Source: Sphingobacterium spiritivorum
GTDB taxonomy: Bacteria; Bacteroidota; Bacteroidia; Sphingobacteriales; Sphingobacteriaceae
Reading direction: 5' to 3'
DNA: 64,000 bases
NCBI RefSeq assembly: GCF_016725325.1
Contig: NZ_CP068083.1
Span: 2,604,001-2,668,000, forward strand
Part shown: piece after piece, positions 32,977 through 42,092 of the stretch
Position numbering within the stretch: position 1 is the stretch's first letter
Layout of the letters: the number at the start of each line of letters is the position of its first letter
Notes under the pieces: model-generated
Told to the model about the DNA's origin: nothing
The model's database searches: none
The model's input: the letters and a program-made list of their open reading frames with translations, nothing else
Translations under genes and position numbers: made by a program

Positions 32977-33426
32977 CTAATAGGTGACAAAATGTGCCGT
33001 TCTGTTTCCTTTTGAGACAAGAGTGAAAGATGCTATTTTTCCGTTTTCCAGATACAGGGCTACGACCTGTCGTCCTTTGTATTTCAGAAAGTACATGTTG
33101 TTGACATCCAATCCCTCCGGGTCTATATCGCGGGTTTCTTTTTTAGGAATCTGATTCCAGTTTAGGTATTCAATTTCGTTTATATTCTTATTCTGAATAT
33201 TTAGTCTTACTTCATCCAGACTGACGACCAGATAATCCAGATAATCGTCATCGACTTCCTTATTGACGGTGACATACTGGCTCAGCAATACATCTGTCGC
33301 AATGCTGTCTACAGACAAATCGTGGACAAACTTACGAATGTAGGGAAGATCTTTATCGGAGGATTGTGCAAGGCCTAGAAATGGAATGATCCAAAACAAA
33401 CCAAGTGCAAAAATATATTTTCGCAT
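32977..33426 (-). CDS. Small exported protein of unknown function
   Basis: A 149-residue protein with signal peptide MRKYIFALGLFWIIPFLGLAQ. The mature part begins with acidic helical sequence (DKDLPYIRKFVHDLSVDSIATDVLLSQYVTV) and continues with strands that end in SFTLVSKGNRTAHFVTY, the general shape of small NTF2- or DUF4783-like periplasmic proteins, though I cannot assign a family. It lies upstream of the trp promoter on the same strand, with a short T-rich hairpin at about 32943-32962 that may end its transcript. There is no evidence linking it to tryptophan synthesis. Confidence 0.6.
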   Translation of the reverse strand: MRKYIFALGLFWIIPFLGLAQSSDKDLPYIRKFVHDLSVDSIATDVLLSQYVTVNKEVDDDYLDYLVVSLDEVRLNIQNKNINEIEYLNWNQIPKKETRDIDPEGLDVNNMYFLKYKGRQVVALYLENGKIASFTLVSKGNRTAHFVTY

Positions 33427-33480
33427 AACAGATATTTAGGGTTTTGACTCGCAAAAGAGCCAAAAGATTAGTCCGCTAAA

Positions 33481-33513
33481 TAAAAACGCCTTAATTAGAT
33501 TAAGGCGTTTTTA
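33481..33513 (-). terminator. Terminator after the DUF2795 gene
   Basis: Perfect 14-bp stem aaaaacgccttaat / attaaggcgttttt with loop tag, 8 nt past the stop codon, with T runs on both strands. Confidence 0.9.
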
Positions 33514-33520
33514 TGATTCG

Positions 33521-33742
33521 TTAATATTCGTCTTCATTGAAAAAGAAGTCATCTTTGGTTGGATAATCCGGCCAAATTTCTTCGATATTCTCATACGGTT
33601 CACCGTCGTCTTCTAAGGCTTGGAGATTCTCTATAACTTCTACAGGGGCTCCTGAACGGATTGCATAGTCAATTAATTCATCCTTAGTTGCTGGCCATGG
33701 GGCATCTTCGAGGTGCGAAGCTAATTCTAATGTCCAATACAT
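33521..33742 (-). CDS. DUF2795 family small protein
   Basis: A 73-residue very acidic protein. MYWTLELASHLEDAPWPATKDELIDYAIRSGAPVEVIENLQAL is the typical DUF2795 sequence, with the WPATKxELIDYAxRxGAP core; a short acidic tail (FFFNEDEY) follows. It is widespread and single-copy in Bacteroidota, cytoplasmic, and of unknown function. It has its own promoter (33774-33803) and terminator, so it is an independent transcription unit. Confidence 0.9.
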   Translation of the reverse strand: MYWTLELASHLEDAPWPATKDELIDYAIRSGAPVEVIENLQALEDDGEPYENIEEIWPDYPTKDDFFFNEDEY

Positions 33743-33773
33743 ATATCTGATAATTTAAAATTTCGTTTTTTGG

Positions 33774-33803
33774 CAAAAGTAATATTTAATTTGACTTATC
33801 CAA
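33774..33803 (-). promoter_or_regulatory. Promoter of the DUF2795 gene
   Basis: TACTTTTG (33774-33781), exact TAnnTTTG, with TTG at 33801-33803 and a 19-nt spacing, on the minus strand, 31 nt from the ATG. This is the cleanest promoter in the window. Confidence 0.75.
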
Positions 33804-33878
33804 GTCTTTCCTTTGTAATTTATTTTTTTTGTAGTAACAAGTTTGTTATTTGAAAAGAAATCAGTCCGTTTTTCAGAC

Positions 33879-34637
33879 TCAAATGTTTTCAAAATCAGAA
33901 CCTTTAGCATTCAACGCGGCCAATCTTGGCGATACAGATTTAATATTGGTATTCGGGTAGTCATCTTCAATTAATCCGTCGCGCATACGTACGATACGAT
34001 GTGCATGCTGTGCAATATCTTCTTCGTGCGTGACCAGAATAATGGTGTTTCCTTTGGCATGAATATCTTCCAGAAGTCCCATGATCTCAATAGATGTTTT
34101 GGTGTCTAAGTTTCCCGTAGGTTCATCGGCTAATATAATGGATGGATCGTTGATTAACGCACGGGCTACTGCTACACGTTGGCGCTGTCCTCCGGAGAGT
34201 TCATTGGGTTTGTGATCGGTACGATGTTCCAGTCCCACACTTGTCAGGGTAGCCAGCGCTTTTTCATCTCTGACTTTTTTGGATTTACCGGCATATATCA
34301 GGGGTAAGGCTACATTTTCCAAAGCTGTTGATTTGGGAAGCAAGTTGAATGTCTGGAAAACGAAGCCAATTTCCTTGTTACGGACTTCAGCCAGTTCGTT
34401 CTCTGTCATCTGACTTACATTGATGCCATTTAATACATACTCACCTTTTGATGGTGTATCCAGACAACCCAGAATATTCATCAGTGTAGATTTTCCAGAT
34501 CCCGAGGGGCCCATCAGTGCAACAAATTCTCCTTTTTTTATAGAAAGAGAAACTGAATTAAGTGCATGAATGGTTTCTGAGCCAATAATGTATTTCCTGC
34601 CTATATCTGTTATTTGGATGAGGGTGTTATCTGCCAT
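33879..34637 (-). CDS. ABC transporter ATP-binding protein (MacB/LolD type)
   Basis: A 252-residue ATPase. Walker [10 protein letters not shown] is at 43-51, the Q-loop in VFQTFNLLP, signature [10 protein letters not shown], Walker [13 protein letters not shown] and the H-loop in ILVTHEE. The N-terminal [22 protein letters not shown] and the FNLLP/PLIYAG segments are typical of MacB/LolD-type exporters of lipoproteins or macrolides. No membrane partner is adjacent. It starts 25 nt after the acyltransferase gene, with which it is probably co-transcribed. The substrate cannot be read from the ATPase alone. Confidence 0.9.
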   Translation of the reverse strand: MADNTLIQITDIGRKYIIGSETIHALNSVSLSIKKGEFVALMGPSGSGKSTLMNILGCLDTPSKGEYVLNGINVSQMTENELAEVRNKEIGFVFQTFNLLPKSTALENVALPLIYAGKSKKVRDEKALATLTSVGLEHRTDHKPNELSGGQRQRVAVARALINDPSIILADEPTGNLDTKTSIEIMGLLEDIHAKGNTIILVTHEEDIAQHAHRIVRMRDGLIEDDYPNTNIKSVSPRLAALNAKGSDFENI

Positions 34638-34662
34638 CTGTAACCTGTTAATTGGTCAAAAG

Positions 34663-35406
34663 TTACGATAATTTCTTTATTTCCCAATAGGATTTCATCT
34701 TTTCGTAGATCAATTCCTGAAAATCTTCTATATTTTCCTCTGTATACCCTTCCGGACTTACCGGAGATAATACCGTAGAATATATTTTGCCGGGTTTGGA
34801 GCCATTCCTTCTTCCGTCATCCCAGAAGATATCCCATGCATTGTGAATAACGATTGGTATGATCGGGATATTATTTTCTATCGCCATACGGAATGGACCG
34901 GATTTGAATTTATGCAGTACGGGAGGGTAGGAGTCATCAATACGACCTTCCGGAAAAATAACTATTGACTTGCCGACCTGCAGATTTAGGGTTGCTTTTT
35001 TGAACGCTCTGAAGGACGCAATTTTACTCTTACGGTCTACCGGAATGTCAATGGTCTTAAAGAAAATTCTCGTTACCGGATTTTTAAGCAATTCGGCTTT
35101 TCCAAGAAATGAAAAGGACTGATGGCAGATATGGCTGAGTGTGGTAATGTCTAATACGGATGTATGATTAGCACATAAAATATAGGTTTTACTCCAGTCG
35201 ATGGGAGTTTCATATGTCGTTTTAAATCGTATTCCGACACAATAGGCACTCAGTAAACTGATCCACTTGCGACAATAGGCTATCTGATGATAATACCTCA
35301 GCGGTTTTCGGGTAAAGAAATAAAGAACCGGGAAAAACAGAATAAAGAAAAAGAGAACAGAAGTAAAATAACAAATCCGGTGGGCTTTTTTCCATATTCT
35401 AACCAT
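34663..35406 (-). CDS. 1-acyl-glycerol-3-phosphate acyltransferase (PlsC family)
   Basis: An inner-membrane acyltransferase making phosphatidic acid. The catalytic NHTSVLD (HX4D) lies about 85 residues in, the acyl-acceptor motif FPEGRID later, and PIVIHNAWD near the end. A hydrophobic segment (SVLFFFILFFPVLYFF) anchors it. An in-frame Met at 35442 would extend it by 12 residues, but a perfect -7 element (35412-35419) with a -33 TTG at 35440-35442 lies in that extension, so Met at 35406 is preferred (247 residues). It heads a unit with the ABC ATPase. Confidence 0.87.
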   Translation of the reverse strand: MVRIWKKAHRICYFTSVLFFFILFFPVLYFFTRKPLRYYHQIAYCRKWISLLSAYCVGIRFKTTYETPIDWSKTYILCANHTSVLDITTLSHICHQSFSFLGKAELLKNPVTRIFFKTIDIPVDRKSKIASFRAFKKATLNLQVGKSIVIFPEGRIDDSYPPVLHKFKSGPFRMAIENNIPIIPIVIHNAWDIFWDDGRRNGSKPGKIYSTVLSPVSPEGYTEENIEDFQELIYEKMKSYWEIKKLS

Positions 35407-35411
35407 GGAAC

Positions 35412-35442
35412 CAAATATAATGAAGGATTTATTGTTAAACAA
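35412..35442 (-). promoter_or_regulatory. Promoter of the acyltransferase/ABC unit
   Basis: TATATTTG (35412-35419) exactly fits TAnnTTTG, with a TTG at 35440-35442, a 20-nt spacing. Transcription should begin within a few nt of the ATG at 35406, so the mRNA would be nearly leaderless and the longer reading frame is unlikely to be used. Confidence 0.65.
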
Positions 35443-35449
35443 GAGTAAA

Positions 35450-35493
35450 GCACCTTAACAAATCAAAGATTAACTTCAATATTGTTAAGGTGC
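35450..35493 (-). terminator. Hairpin after the M20 peptidase gene
   Basis: Perfect 12-bp arms gcaccttaacaa / ttgttaaggtgc with a 20-nt loop, 8 nt past the stop codon on the minus strand. The T run is weak, so termination may be inefficient. Confidence 0.6.
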
Positions 35494-35500
35494 AGTTATT

Positions 35501-36871
35501 TTACTTGCTTAATTCCGCGTAATATTTGTGAAACAGTGGAATAGTAGATATACCCATTAAGTAGTTTTCAATTCCGTATTTTTCATTCGGAGAGTGAAGA
35601 TTATCACTGTCCAGACCAAATCCGAGTAATACGGTTTTGATGCCCAGCACATCTTCAAAAAGTGCTACAATAGGAATAGAGCCTCCTCCACGTGTTGGGA
35701 TTGGTTTTACTCCAAAAGTATCATTCAACGCTTTTTCAGCAGCTTTATAAGCGACACTGTCCGTAGGAGTTACTACAGGTTCACCTCCGTGATGAGGTTT
35801 TACTTCTACCTTTACATAGTCCGGAGCAATGGCTTCAAAGTGTTTTTTGAACAAATCAGTAATGCGTTGAGAATTTTGATTGGGTACCAGACGCATGGAA
35901 ATCTTCGCAAATGCTTTTGAAGGAAGTACGGTTTTTGCACCTTCTCCGATATATCCTCCCCAGATACCGTTGACTTCCAGAGTAGGACGGATACCTGTAC
36001 GTTCAATAGTGGTATAACCTTTTTCTCCCCAAAGCTCATCTACGCCAAGGTCTTTTTTGTATTCTTCGATCTCAAAAGGAGCTTCGTTAAGAGCCTTACG
36101 TTCTTCGGCTGTCAGTTCGATTACATCATCATAGAATCCCGGGATAGCAATATGATTGTTTTCGTCATGCAGAGAGGCAATCAGTTTGGATAGAATAGTT
36201 GCCGGATTAGCCACTGCACCGCCATATACCCCAGAGTGAAGATCACGATTAGGACCTGTCACTTCTACTTCTACATAAGAGAGTCCTCTTAGTCCTGTTT
36301 CTAATGAAGGCTGTTTCATGCTGATCATAGATGTATCTGAAATAACGATGACATCAGCTTTCAGTTTATCCTTGTTTTCTTTAACAAAAGTTCCCAGATT
36401 TTTTGATCCCACTTCTTCTTCACCTTCAATCATGAATTTAATATTACATGCAAGAGCATTATTTTTCATCATGTATTCGAATGCTTTGACATGCATATAA
36501 AACTGGCCTTTATCGTCCGCAGAACCGCGGGCATAAATTTTACCATCTCTGACAGTAGGTTCAAACGGAGGAGTCTCCCATAATTCATATGGATCTGCAG
36601 GTTGCACATCATAGTGACCATAAGTCAATACTGTAGGTAATGACGGATCGATGATTTTCTCACCATATACAATAGGATTGCCGGCAGTAGGGCATACTTC
36701 TACCTGATCTGCACCGGCATCACGCAATTTTTGAGCAACAAATTCAGCTGTTTTTTCTACATCACCTTTGAATTTAGGATCTGCACTTACTGAAGGAAGT
36801 CTTAGCAAATCAAACAATTCATCAAGAAAACGTTGTTTATTTGCTTCTACATATTCTTTTATATTTTGCAT
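35501..36871 (-). CDS. M20/M28-type zinc dipeptidase
   Basis: A 456-residue cytoplasmic metallopeptidase of the M20 family (CNDP-like dipeptidases). Metal-site motifs in order: TYGHYDVQPAD (His), ARGSADDKGQ (bridging Asp), FMIEGEEEVGS (catalytic and metal Glu), and the final Zn His in LHSPNEKYGIEN. The dimerisation (lid) domain lies at about 195-310 (GLRGLSYVEVEVTGPNRDLHSGVYGG). No signal peptide is present. A perfect -7 element TAATTTTG (36892-36899) lies 20 nt before the ATG, so the gene has its own promoter. It is divergent from the ECF sigma gene. The preferred peptide substrate is unknown. Confidence 0.92.
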   Translation of the reverse strand: MQNIKEYVEANKQRFLDELFDLLRLPSVSADPKFKGDVEKTAEFVAQKLRDAGADQVEVCPTAGNPIVYGEKIIDPSLPTVLTYGHYDVQPADPYELWETPPFEPTVRDGKIYARGSADDKGQFYMHVKAFEYMMKNNALACNIKFMIEGEEEVGSKNLGTFVKENKDKLKADVIVISDTSMISMKQPSLETGLRGLSYVEVEVTGPNRDLHSGVYGGAVANPATILSKLIASLHDENNHIAIPGFYDDVIELTAEERKALNEAPFEIEEYKKDLGVDELWGEKGYTTIERTGIRPTLEVNGIWGGYIGEGAKTVLPSKAFAKISMRLVPNQNSQRITDLFKKHFEAIAPDYVKVEVKPHHGGEPVVTPTDSVAYKAAEKALNDTFGVKPIPTRGGGSIPIVALFEDVLGIKTVLLGFGLDSDNLHSPNEKYGIENYLMGISTIPLFHKYYAELSK

Positions 36872-36891
36872 AACATGAATGTATTTGGTTC

Positions 36892-36899
36892 CAAAATTA
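36892..36899 (-). promoter_or_regulatory. -7 element of the M20 peptidase gene
   Basis: TAATTTTG on the minus strand fits TAnnTTTG exactly, 20 nt before the ATG. No clear -33 element. Confidence 0.5.
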
Positions 36900-37133
36900 C
36901 GTAAACTATTGGTTATTGGAAACCCGCTAATAAAGATTGTCTGTCAAATTCAGAGGTGATGGATGTATTAAAAATTTCTAAATAATAAAGCTTTTTTGCT
37001 AATGTGTTTTTAAATTTTTAATTAATTATATGTGTCTTTTGTAAAATTTGAATTTCATTTTTGAAAATAATTGATTTGATGTTATCATGAATAATCATTA
37101 ATTATTATATTAGTGTCTACACTGATTTAAACC

Positions 37134-37664
37134 ATGTCTAACCAAACCTTGATTTCGATACCGGAGTTTGAGCTGATATTTGAAAAATGGAATAAAAAGG
37201 TTTATCAATATGCATTGTCCAAAACTTCTTCAGCATTTATTGCGGAAGAAACAGTACAGCGTGTGTTTATTAAGCTTTGGGACAACCTTTTTCATAAAAA
37301 TATTGCTGTCGACATCGAGGCGCAGATCTTTTGTATTGCCCGCACGACATTGCTGGACGTCGTCAAAGAAGAGCGAAAAAGACAGATAATAGTGGAAATA
37401 CGGCACATGCAGGATGAGGTACCAACACCTTCAGAGTTGTATCGTTTGAAGGAGATGAATGTAAATTACAAACGGGCAGTGGAGCGTATGCCTGCCTCCA
37501 GAAGAGAAGTGTTTTTGTTGAGCCGGCTCGAAAACTTAAGCTATAAAGAAATTGCTGATCGCTTGTCTATTTCACCTAAAACTGTTGAAAATCATATTGC
37601 CTTAGCCCTGAAGGCATTGAAAAAGACACTGTTCATTTTATACATTATATTTTTTTTAAAATAG
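37134..37664 (+). CDS. ECF-type RNA polymerase sigma factor
   Basis: A 176-residue sigma factor of the extracytoplasmic function group as found in SusCD/FecR systems. Region 2 spans about 10-75 (FEKWNKKVYQYALSKTSSAFIAEETVQRVFIKLW), and region 4 about 115-165 (MPASRREVFLLSRLENLSYKEIADRLSISPKTVENHIALALKALKK). The last 10 residues are strongly hydrophobic. It is followed after 39 nt by a FecR-type anti-sigma gene and then SusC/SusD, the classic trans-envelope signalling arrangement, in which the receptor signals through FecR to release the sigma factor. Confidence 0.93.
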   Translation: MSNQTLISIPEFELIFEKWNKKVYQYALSKTSSAFIAEETVQRVFIKLWDNLFHKNIAVDIEAQIFCIARTTLLDVVKEERKRQIIVEIRHMQDEVPTPSELYRLKEMNVNYKRAVERMPASRREVFLLSRLENLSYKEIADRLSISPKTVENHIALALKALKKTLFILYIIFFLK

Positions 37665-37703
37665 TTTTGGGGGTAAGCCTCGTTTCTGCAGTATTCTTTA
37701 TGT

Positions 37704-38735
37704 ATGAAGATTACGACAGACCTAATCAATCGCTATTTAACCAATAAATGCACAGCTGAAGAGGCTGAATATCTGGAAAACTACATTCAGTATTTAGGAA
37801 CATCACTGGATCAGCTCTTACCCCTGGAGGAATGGGAAGAAACAAAGGGAGATCTCGAATACAGCGGGGAGGAGGAGATTCGCGCAAAAATATTGGCTGC
37901 TATAGTACATAAGCGAAAGATATCTTTTAGAAGAAGAATGCTTGTTAAACTATCGGGTGTGGCGGCATTATTAATCTTTTTTTTGGGGATTTACTTATTT
38001 CTGAATCGTTCCGAGGAAAGTTTTCCTGCAGATCGGAAAGATTTAGCAACCCTAACTGCAGACAGTACCGAAGTCAGTAATCTTTACTATATCAATTCCG
38101 GAAATGAAAATATGTCGCTGACAGCAAGTGATGGTTCGGTCATTACGTTATATCCCAAATCGGAAATTAAATATGCTGAAAATTTCAGACACCTGAAAGA
38201 AAGAGTATTATATCTCAAAGGGAAAGCCAGATTTGAGGTTGCTAAAGATAAAAGCAAACCCTTTCGGGTGCATTCTAATGGCGTAACTACCACTGCATTA
38301 GGAACGATCTTTATTATAGATGAACTAAGATCTACACAAACAAACATCAAATTGCTGGAAGGTAAAATAGAGGTAAAGGCCGAAGATGTTAAAAATTCCA
38401 GAAAATTGATCCGTACCTATGAACCTAATGAAGAGATAACATTGGATCATAAGGATTTAAAGGTCCTTGAAGAAGTCAAGGCAACAGGCAAAGGGCGGGA
38501 CGGATACTTTGTGCAGAATAGTGAAAATATCCGATTCCAGAATATAGCCTTAAAAGATGTACTGGATCTTCTGGAGCAAAACTATAATATAAAATTACAA
38601 TACGATCAGGATAAGATCAGAGATAAGTATTACAGTGGGGTCTATGTGAACAGTCGTCACGTGTACAAGGAAATTATTAAAGAACTAAACTACCTACATC
38701 ATGCAGATATAAATTATACCAATCTCCAACACTAA
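37704..38735 (+). CDS. FecR-family anti-sigma factor
   Basis: A 343-residue inner-membrane protein. The cytoplasmic N-terminal part (1-80) begins with the short helical DUF4880-like segment (LINRYLTNKCTAEEAEYLENY) that binds sigma. One transmembrane helix is at about 85-103 (LSGVAALLIFFLGIYLFLN). The periplasmic FecR domain is at about 135-235 (DGSVITLYPKSEIKYAENF ... KGKARFEVAKDKSKPFRVHSNGVTTTALGT). The C-terminal part (about 270-340, DVLDLLEQNYNIKLQYD) is the DUF4974 signalling domain that contacts the receptor. It relays a signal from the SusC receptor to the preceding sigma factor. Confidence 0.93.
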   Translation: MKITTDLINRYLTNKCTAEEAEYLENYIQYLGTSLDQLLPLEEWEETKGDLEYSGEEEIRAKILAAIVHKRKISFRRRMLVKLSGVAALLIFFLGIYLFLNRSEESFPADRKDLATLTADSTEVSNLYYINSGNENMSLTASDGSVITLYPKSEIKYAENFRHLKERVLYLKGKARFEVAKDKSKPFRVHSNGVTTTALGTIFIIDELRSTQTNIKLLEGKIEVKAEDVKNSRKLIRTYEPNEEITLDHKDLKVLEEVKATGKGRDGYFVQNSENIRFQNIALKDVLDLLEQNYNIKLQYDQDKIRDKYYSGVYVNSRHVYKEIIKELNYLHHADINYTNLQH

Positions 38736-38757
38736 TCAATAAAACAAAATCACAATT

Positions 38758-41700
38758 ATGAACATCTTTCTATCTAAAAAGCATCAGATGCTGACGATGC
38801 TGCTCTTACGGTTTAAGAGCCCGCGGATTAACTGTCCACTACGGTTGGGAATTTTAGGAGCGCTCTGTGTGAGCAGCCAGGTTGTGCTGGCACAATCTGC
38901 TGCTTCTGTGCACGGAGTCGTTCGCGATTCGGAAAATAATCCGATTACGGGAGCCACTGTCGTTATTGAAAATCCGACCACAAAGTACAAACAGGTCAAC
39001 ACGACGAACACAGAGGGAATTTTCTCTTTTGATCGTATTCCTGAAGGACAGGGATACGTTATCACGGTCAGTTATCTGGGCTTTAAAACAAAGACATTAA
39101 GTAACTATAATATTGATTCGAAGGACAAAGTAGCTATAACGGTTGCATTGGAACAGGATCAGGCGAGTCTGGAAGAGGTCGTGGTCGTAGGATACGGAAA
39201 ACAGCGAAAAGCTAATATTACAGGATCTGTAGCCTCCGTCAATGCAGAGCAATTGAAAAATATTGCGCCTTCTAATCTTTCCAATACGCTGGCAGGAAGG
39301 GCAGCAGGTATTAATGTAACGAATACCTCAGGCATGGCCGGAGCATCATCGAGCCTGAGAATTCGGGGAAGCTTTGCAGAGCCTTTATATGTCATAGACG
39401 GTATAGTGCGGGATAAGGCTGCCTTTGATGCACTGGAAGCGAATGAAGTTGATCAGATGAGCTTTTTGAAAGATGCGGCTACGGCAGCGGTGTATGGTAC
39501 AAGAGCAGGTAATGGGGTTGTTGTGGTAACTACGAAAAAGGGAACTGCTCAGGAGCCTGTGTTCAATGTGCAAAGTAATTACAATTTTGGAGCACCAACA
39601 CAAACGTTACTCGCTGATATCACTACAGCAGCAGATGAATTAACATACCAAAATAGAGTTTCTCAATTTCTCTGGGAAAATGGCTCCAGGTCGCAGCCCT
39701 GGGTTGCACCTAATGGCCAGGAGGAATTTGATTATTTTAAAGATAAGGTTTATAGCGTAAATGATGTGATCTGGAGAAATCCATTCAGTCACCGTCAATC
39801 CATTTCTGTATCGGGAGGCGGTGACAGGATTACGTATTACAATCTGGTCAGTTATCGTAAAGAAAATGGATCCTATAAATCTTTAAATCACGAAAAATTC
39901 AATTTGAGAAGTAATGTCAGTGCGAAGATAACAGATGATTTTACAATAGATGTCAATATTTCTGCTAATCAGATTAATTCGCAGCGGTTTTACTGGCCAT
40001 TCAGTACTTCTTCCAATGATGATGATTTTGATGTGTCTGATTTTTACCGTGTGACATTCAACTGGCCAAAGATGTATCCATTCTACCTGAATAAGGATGG
40101 CTCACCGAGTAATACAGCTACGGAATACCCTGTTCAGACACCGATGGGAAGCTGGCAGGCCTGGAATGTCATCGATCAGGTAGTGGGTAACCGGTATATC
40201 GATCGCAAGGTGCGTCAGGTAAATCCGATTATGACATTAAATTATAAACTGGATAAGCTTATAGAGGGACTTTCTACAAAGGTAGTGGGAAGTTATCTGG
40301 CGGAGGATTATATGCGCAAGCGCTTTATGACTTTTCAGAAGAATTATACATTTACCTCTTTGAATCCGGATGGAAACCGGTTTATTCCGGCACCACCTTC
40401 AGAAGATAAAGTGAATATCTTTACTTTCAGTCAGGCACAGCCTTTCATGGATTATGCTCCACAGCGGGAATGGGAATATCAGGTCAACTGGTTCCTGAAT
40501 TATAACCGACGTTTTAACAAACATGCTATTGATGCCTTGGTTGTCTACGAACAGTTCAAAGCCGGAGGTACTTATGTAACTTCACGTGCTGAAAATCCGA
40601 TTGTTAGCATCGATCAGATGTTCATTTATCCGACAGACAGAACTTTCAGAGCAACAGACGCCTATGAAAGTATCAATTCCAGACGTGGTTTTATCGGAAG
40701 AGCCAATTACAATTACGCAGATAAATACATTGCTGAGTTTTCATTCCGGTACGATGGATCTCCATTATTCCCTGGAGATAAACGCTGGGGATTTTTTCCT
40801 TCCATGTCAGCAGCATGGAGGATCTCAGAAGAACAATTTTTCTCTGATATTAAGAATACATTCAGCGACCTGAAATTGAGAGCATCTTATGGTACTACGG
40901 GTAACGATCTAAATGTGAATGCAGAACGGATCGGACAATTTCTTTATCAAGAGAAGTACAGACCTGCAGGAGGGTATATGTTTGGTGACCGTTACTACAA
41001 CGGAATTGCGTATGGTGCTACACCTACTCAAAATCTGACCTGGACGACTTCTAAAAGTATTAATATCGGGGTGGATTTTGGCTTGATCAATAATAAACTG
41101 ACCGGTGTTTTGGATGTATTCAGTAGAAAAGAAACGAATATTTTAGGTCCCAGATCATTGAAAGTTCCTGATAACTATGGTCGGGAGCTGGCGCCGGAGA
41201 ATTATGCAGCAAGAAGTTATAAAGGAGGCGAATTTTCTCTCAACTGGAATGACCGCTTAGGGGAGGTGTCTTACGGATTGACTGCAAATATTGGCTATGC
41301 CAAAGACCGTTGGGATATTTACGATGAGGAGCCTGCATTTGCAGTAGGCGGCACCCGCAATTTCGAATCGAGGGTAGGGAGACCTGAAAATCGTATTGTA
41401 GGACTGGAAGCTATTGATCTGGTAAGAACACAGGAACAATTGGATGCTTTGAAAAACCAGGGTTTTAAGACCTATGGCCGTGATCCGTATCTGGGCATGA
41501 TCTTGTATAAAGATATTCGGGGAGCTAATTATTCGGATACACCTGATGGTAAAATAGATGACAACGATATGATGCTCCTTTCCGATGATAATACTCCTCG
41601 CATCAATTATGGATTTGGTTTAAATGCGAGCTGGAAGGGTCTTTCTGTCTCTGCCTTGCTTCAGGGTGTCATGGCGTACGATCGTGTTATCAGCAATCAG

Positions 41701-42081
41701 GAAGGTGGTGGTATACGCCAGCATGGAGGTACATTCCGTCCTTATTACCCGATCTGGGCAGGCGACGTCTGGACCGCAGAAAATCCAGATGCAGCGTACC
41801 CAAGGGTTGTGGGGTCGAATTGGCAGGAATCCGGAACGGGAGTTTCGAGCTTCTGGATACGTAACGGGGCATATCTGCGGTTAAGAGATCTCAATATCTC
41901 CTACAGCTTGCCGCAGTCCGTTACGAATGCAATGAAAATTAAAAATGTGAGTGTATTTTTTAACGGAACCAATCTGTTTGTATTCTCGCCGATGACTGAA
42001 TTTCATGATCCGGAGCAAAAGATGTACGATTCCTATCCTGTTATGAAAACTTTCGCATTAGGCCTAGATGTTAAATTTTAA
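38758..42081 (+). CDS. SusC/RagA-family TonB-linked outer-membrane protein
   Basis: A 1107-residue outer-membrane transporter. The signal region is long, with a Gly/Ala-rich hydrophobic stretch near 30-45 (LGILGALCVSSQVVLAQ). A carboxypeptidase-regulatory-like domain lies at about 49-130, the SusC signature EEVVVVGYGKQRKANITGSV at about 140-160, and the plug to about 260 (SLRIRGSFAEPLYVIDGI, TAAVYGTRAGNGVVVVTTKKG). The barrel runs to LGLDVKF. No STN domain is obvious at the N-terminus, unusual for a receptor paired with a FecR regulator. It forms the import channel with the SusD lipoprotein downstream (11-nt gap). Substrate is not identifiable: no glycan- or peptide-degrading enzyme is adjacent. 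Confidence 0.95.
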   Translation: MNIFLSKKHQMLTMLLLRFKSPRINCPLRLGILGALCVSSQVVLAQSAASVHGVVRDSENNPITGATVVIENPTTKYKQVNTTNTEGIFSFDRIPEGQGYVITVSYLGFKTKTLSNYNIDSKDKVAITVALEQDQASLEEVVVVGYGKQRKANITGSVASVNAEQLKNIAPSNLSNTLAGRAAGINVTNTSGMAGASSSLRIRGSFAEPLYVIDGIVRDKAAFDALEANEVDQMSFLKDAATAAVYGTRAGNGVVVVTTKKGTAQEPVFNVQSNYNFGAPTQTLLADITTAADELTYQNRVSQFLWENGSRSQPWVAPNGQEEFDYFKDKVYSVNDVIWRNPFSHRQSISVSGGGDRITYYNLVSYRKENGSYKSLNHEKFNLRSNVSAKITDDFTIDVNISANQINSQRFYWPFSTSSNDDDFDVSDFYRVTFNWPKMYPFYLNKDGSPSNTATEYPVQTPMGSWQAWNVIDQVVGNRYIDRKVRQVNPIMTLNYKLDKLIEGLSTKVVGSYLAEDYMRKRFMTFQKNYTFTSLNPDGNRFIPAPPSEDKVNIFTFSQAQPFMDYAPQREWEYQVNWFLNYNRRFNKHAIDALVVYEQFKAGGTYVTSRAENPIVSIDQMFIYPTDRTFRATDAYESINSRRGFIGRANYNYADKYIAEFSFRYDGSPLFPGDKRWGFFPSMSAAWRISEEQFFSDIKNTFSDLKLRASYGTTGNDLNVNAERIGQFLYQEKYRPAGGYMFGDRYYNGIAYGATPTQNLTWTTSKSINIGVDFGLINNKLTGVLDVFSRKETNILGPRSLKVPDNYGRELAPENYAARSYKGGEFSLNWNDRLGEVSYGLTANIGYAKDRWDIYDEEPAFAVGGTRNFESRVGRPENRIVGLEAIDLVRTQEQLDALKNQGFKTYGRDPYLGMILYKDIRGANYSDTPDGKIDDNDMMLLSDDNTPRINYGFGLNASWKGLSVSALLQGVMAYDRVISNQEGGGIRQHGGTFRPYYPIWAGDVWTAENPDAAYPRVVGSNWQESGTGVSSFWIRNGAYLRLRDLNISYSLPQSVTNAMKIKNVSVFFNGTNLFVFSPMTEFHDPEQKMYDSYPVMKTFALGLDVKF

Positions 42082-42092
42082 CTGAAATCAAC

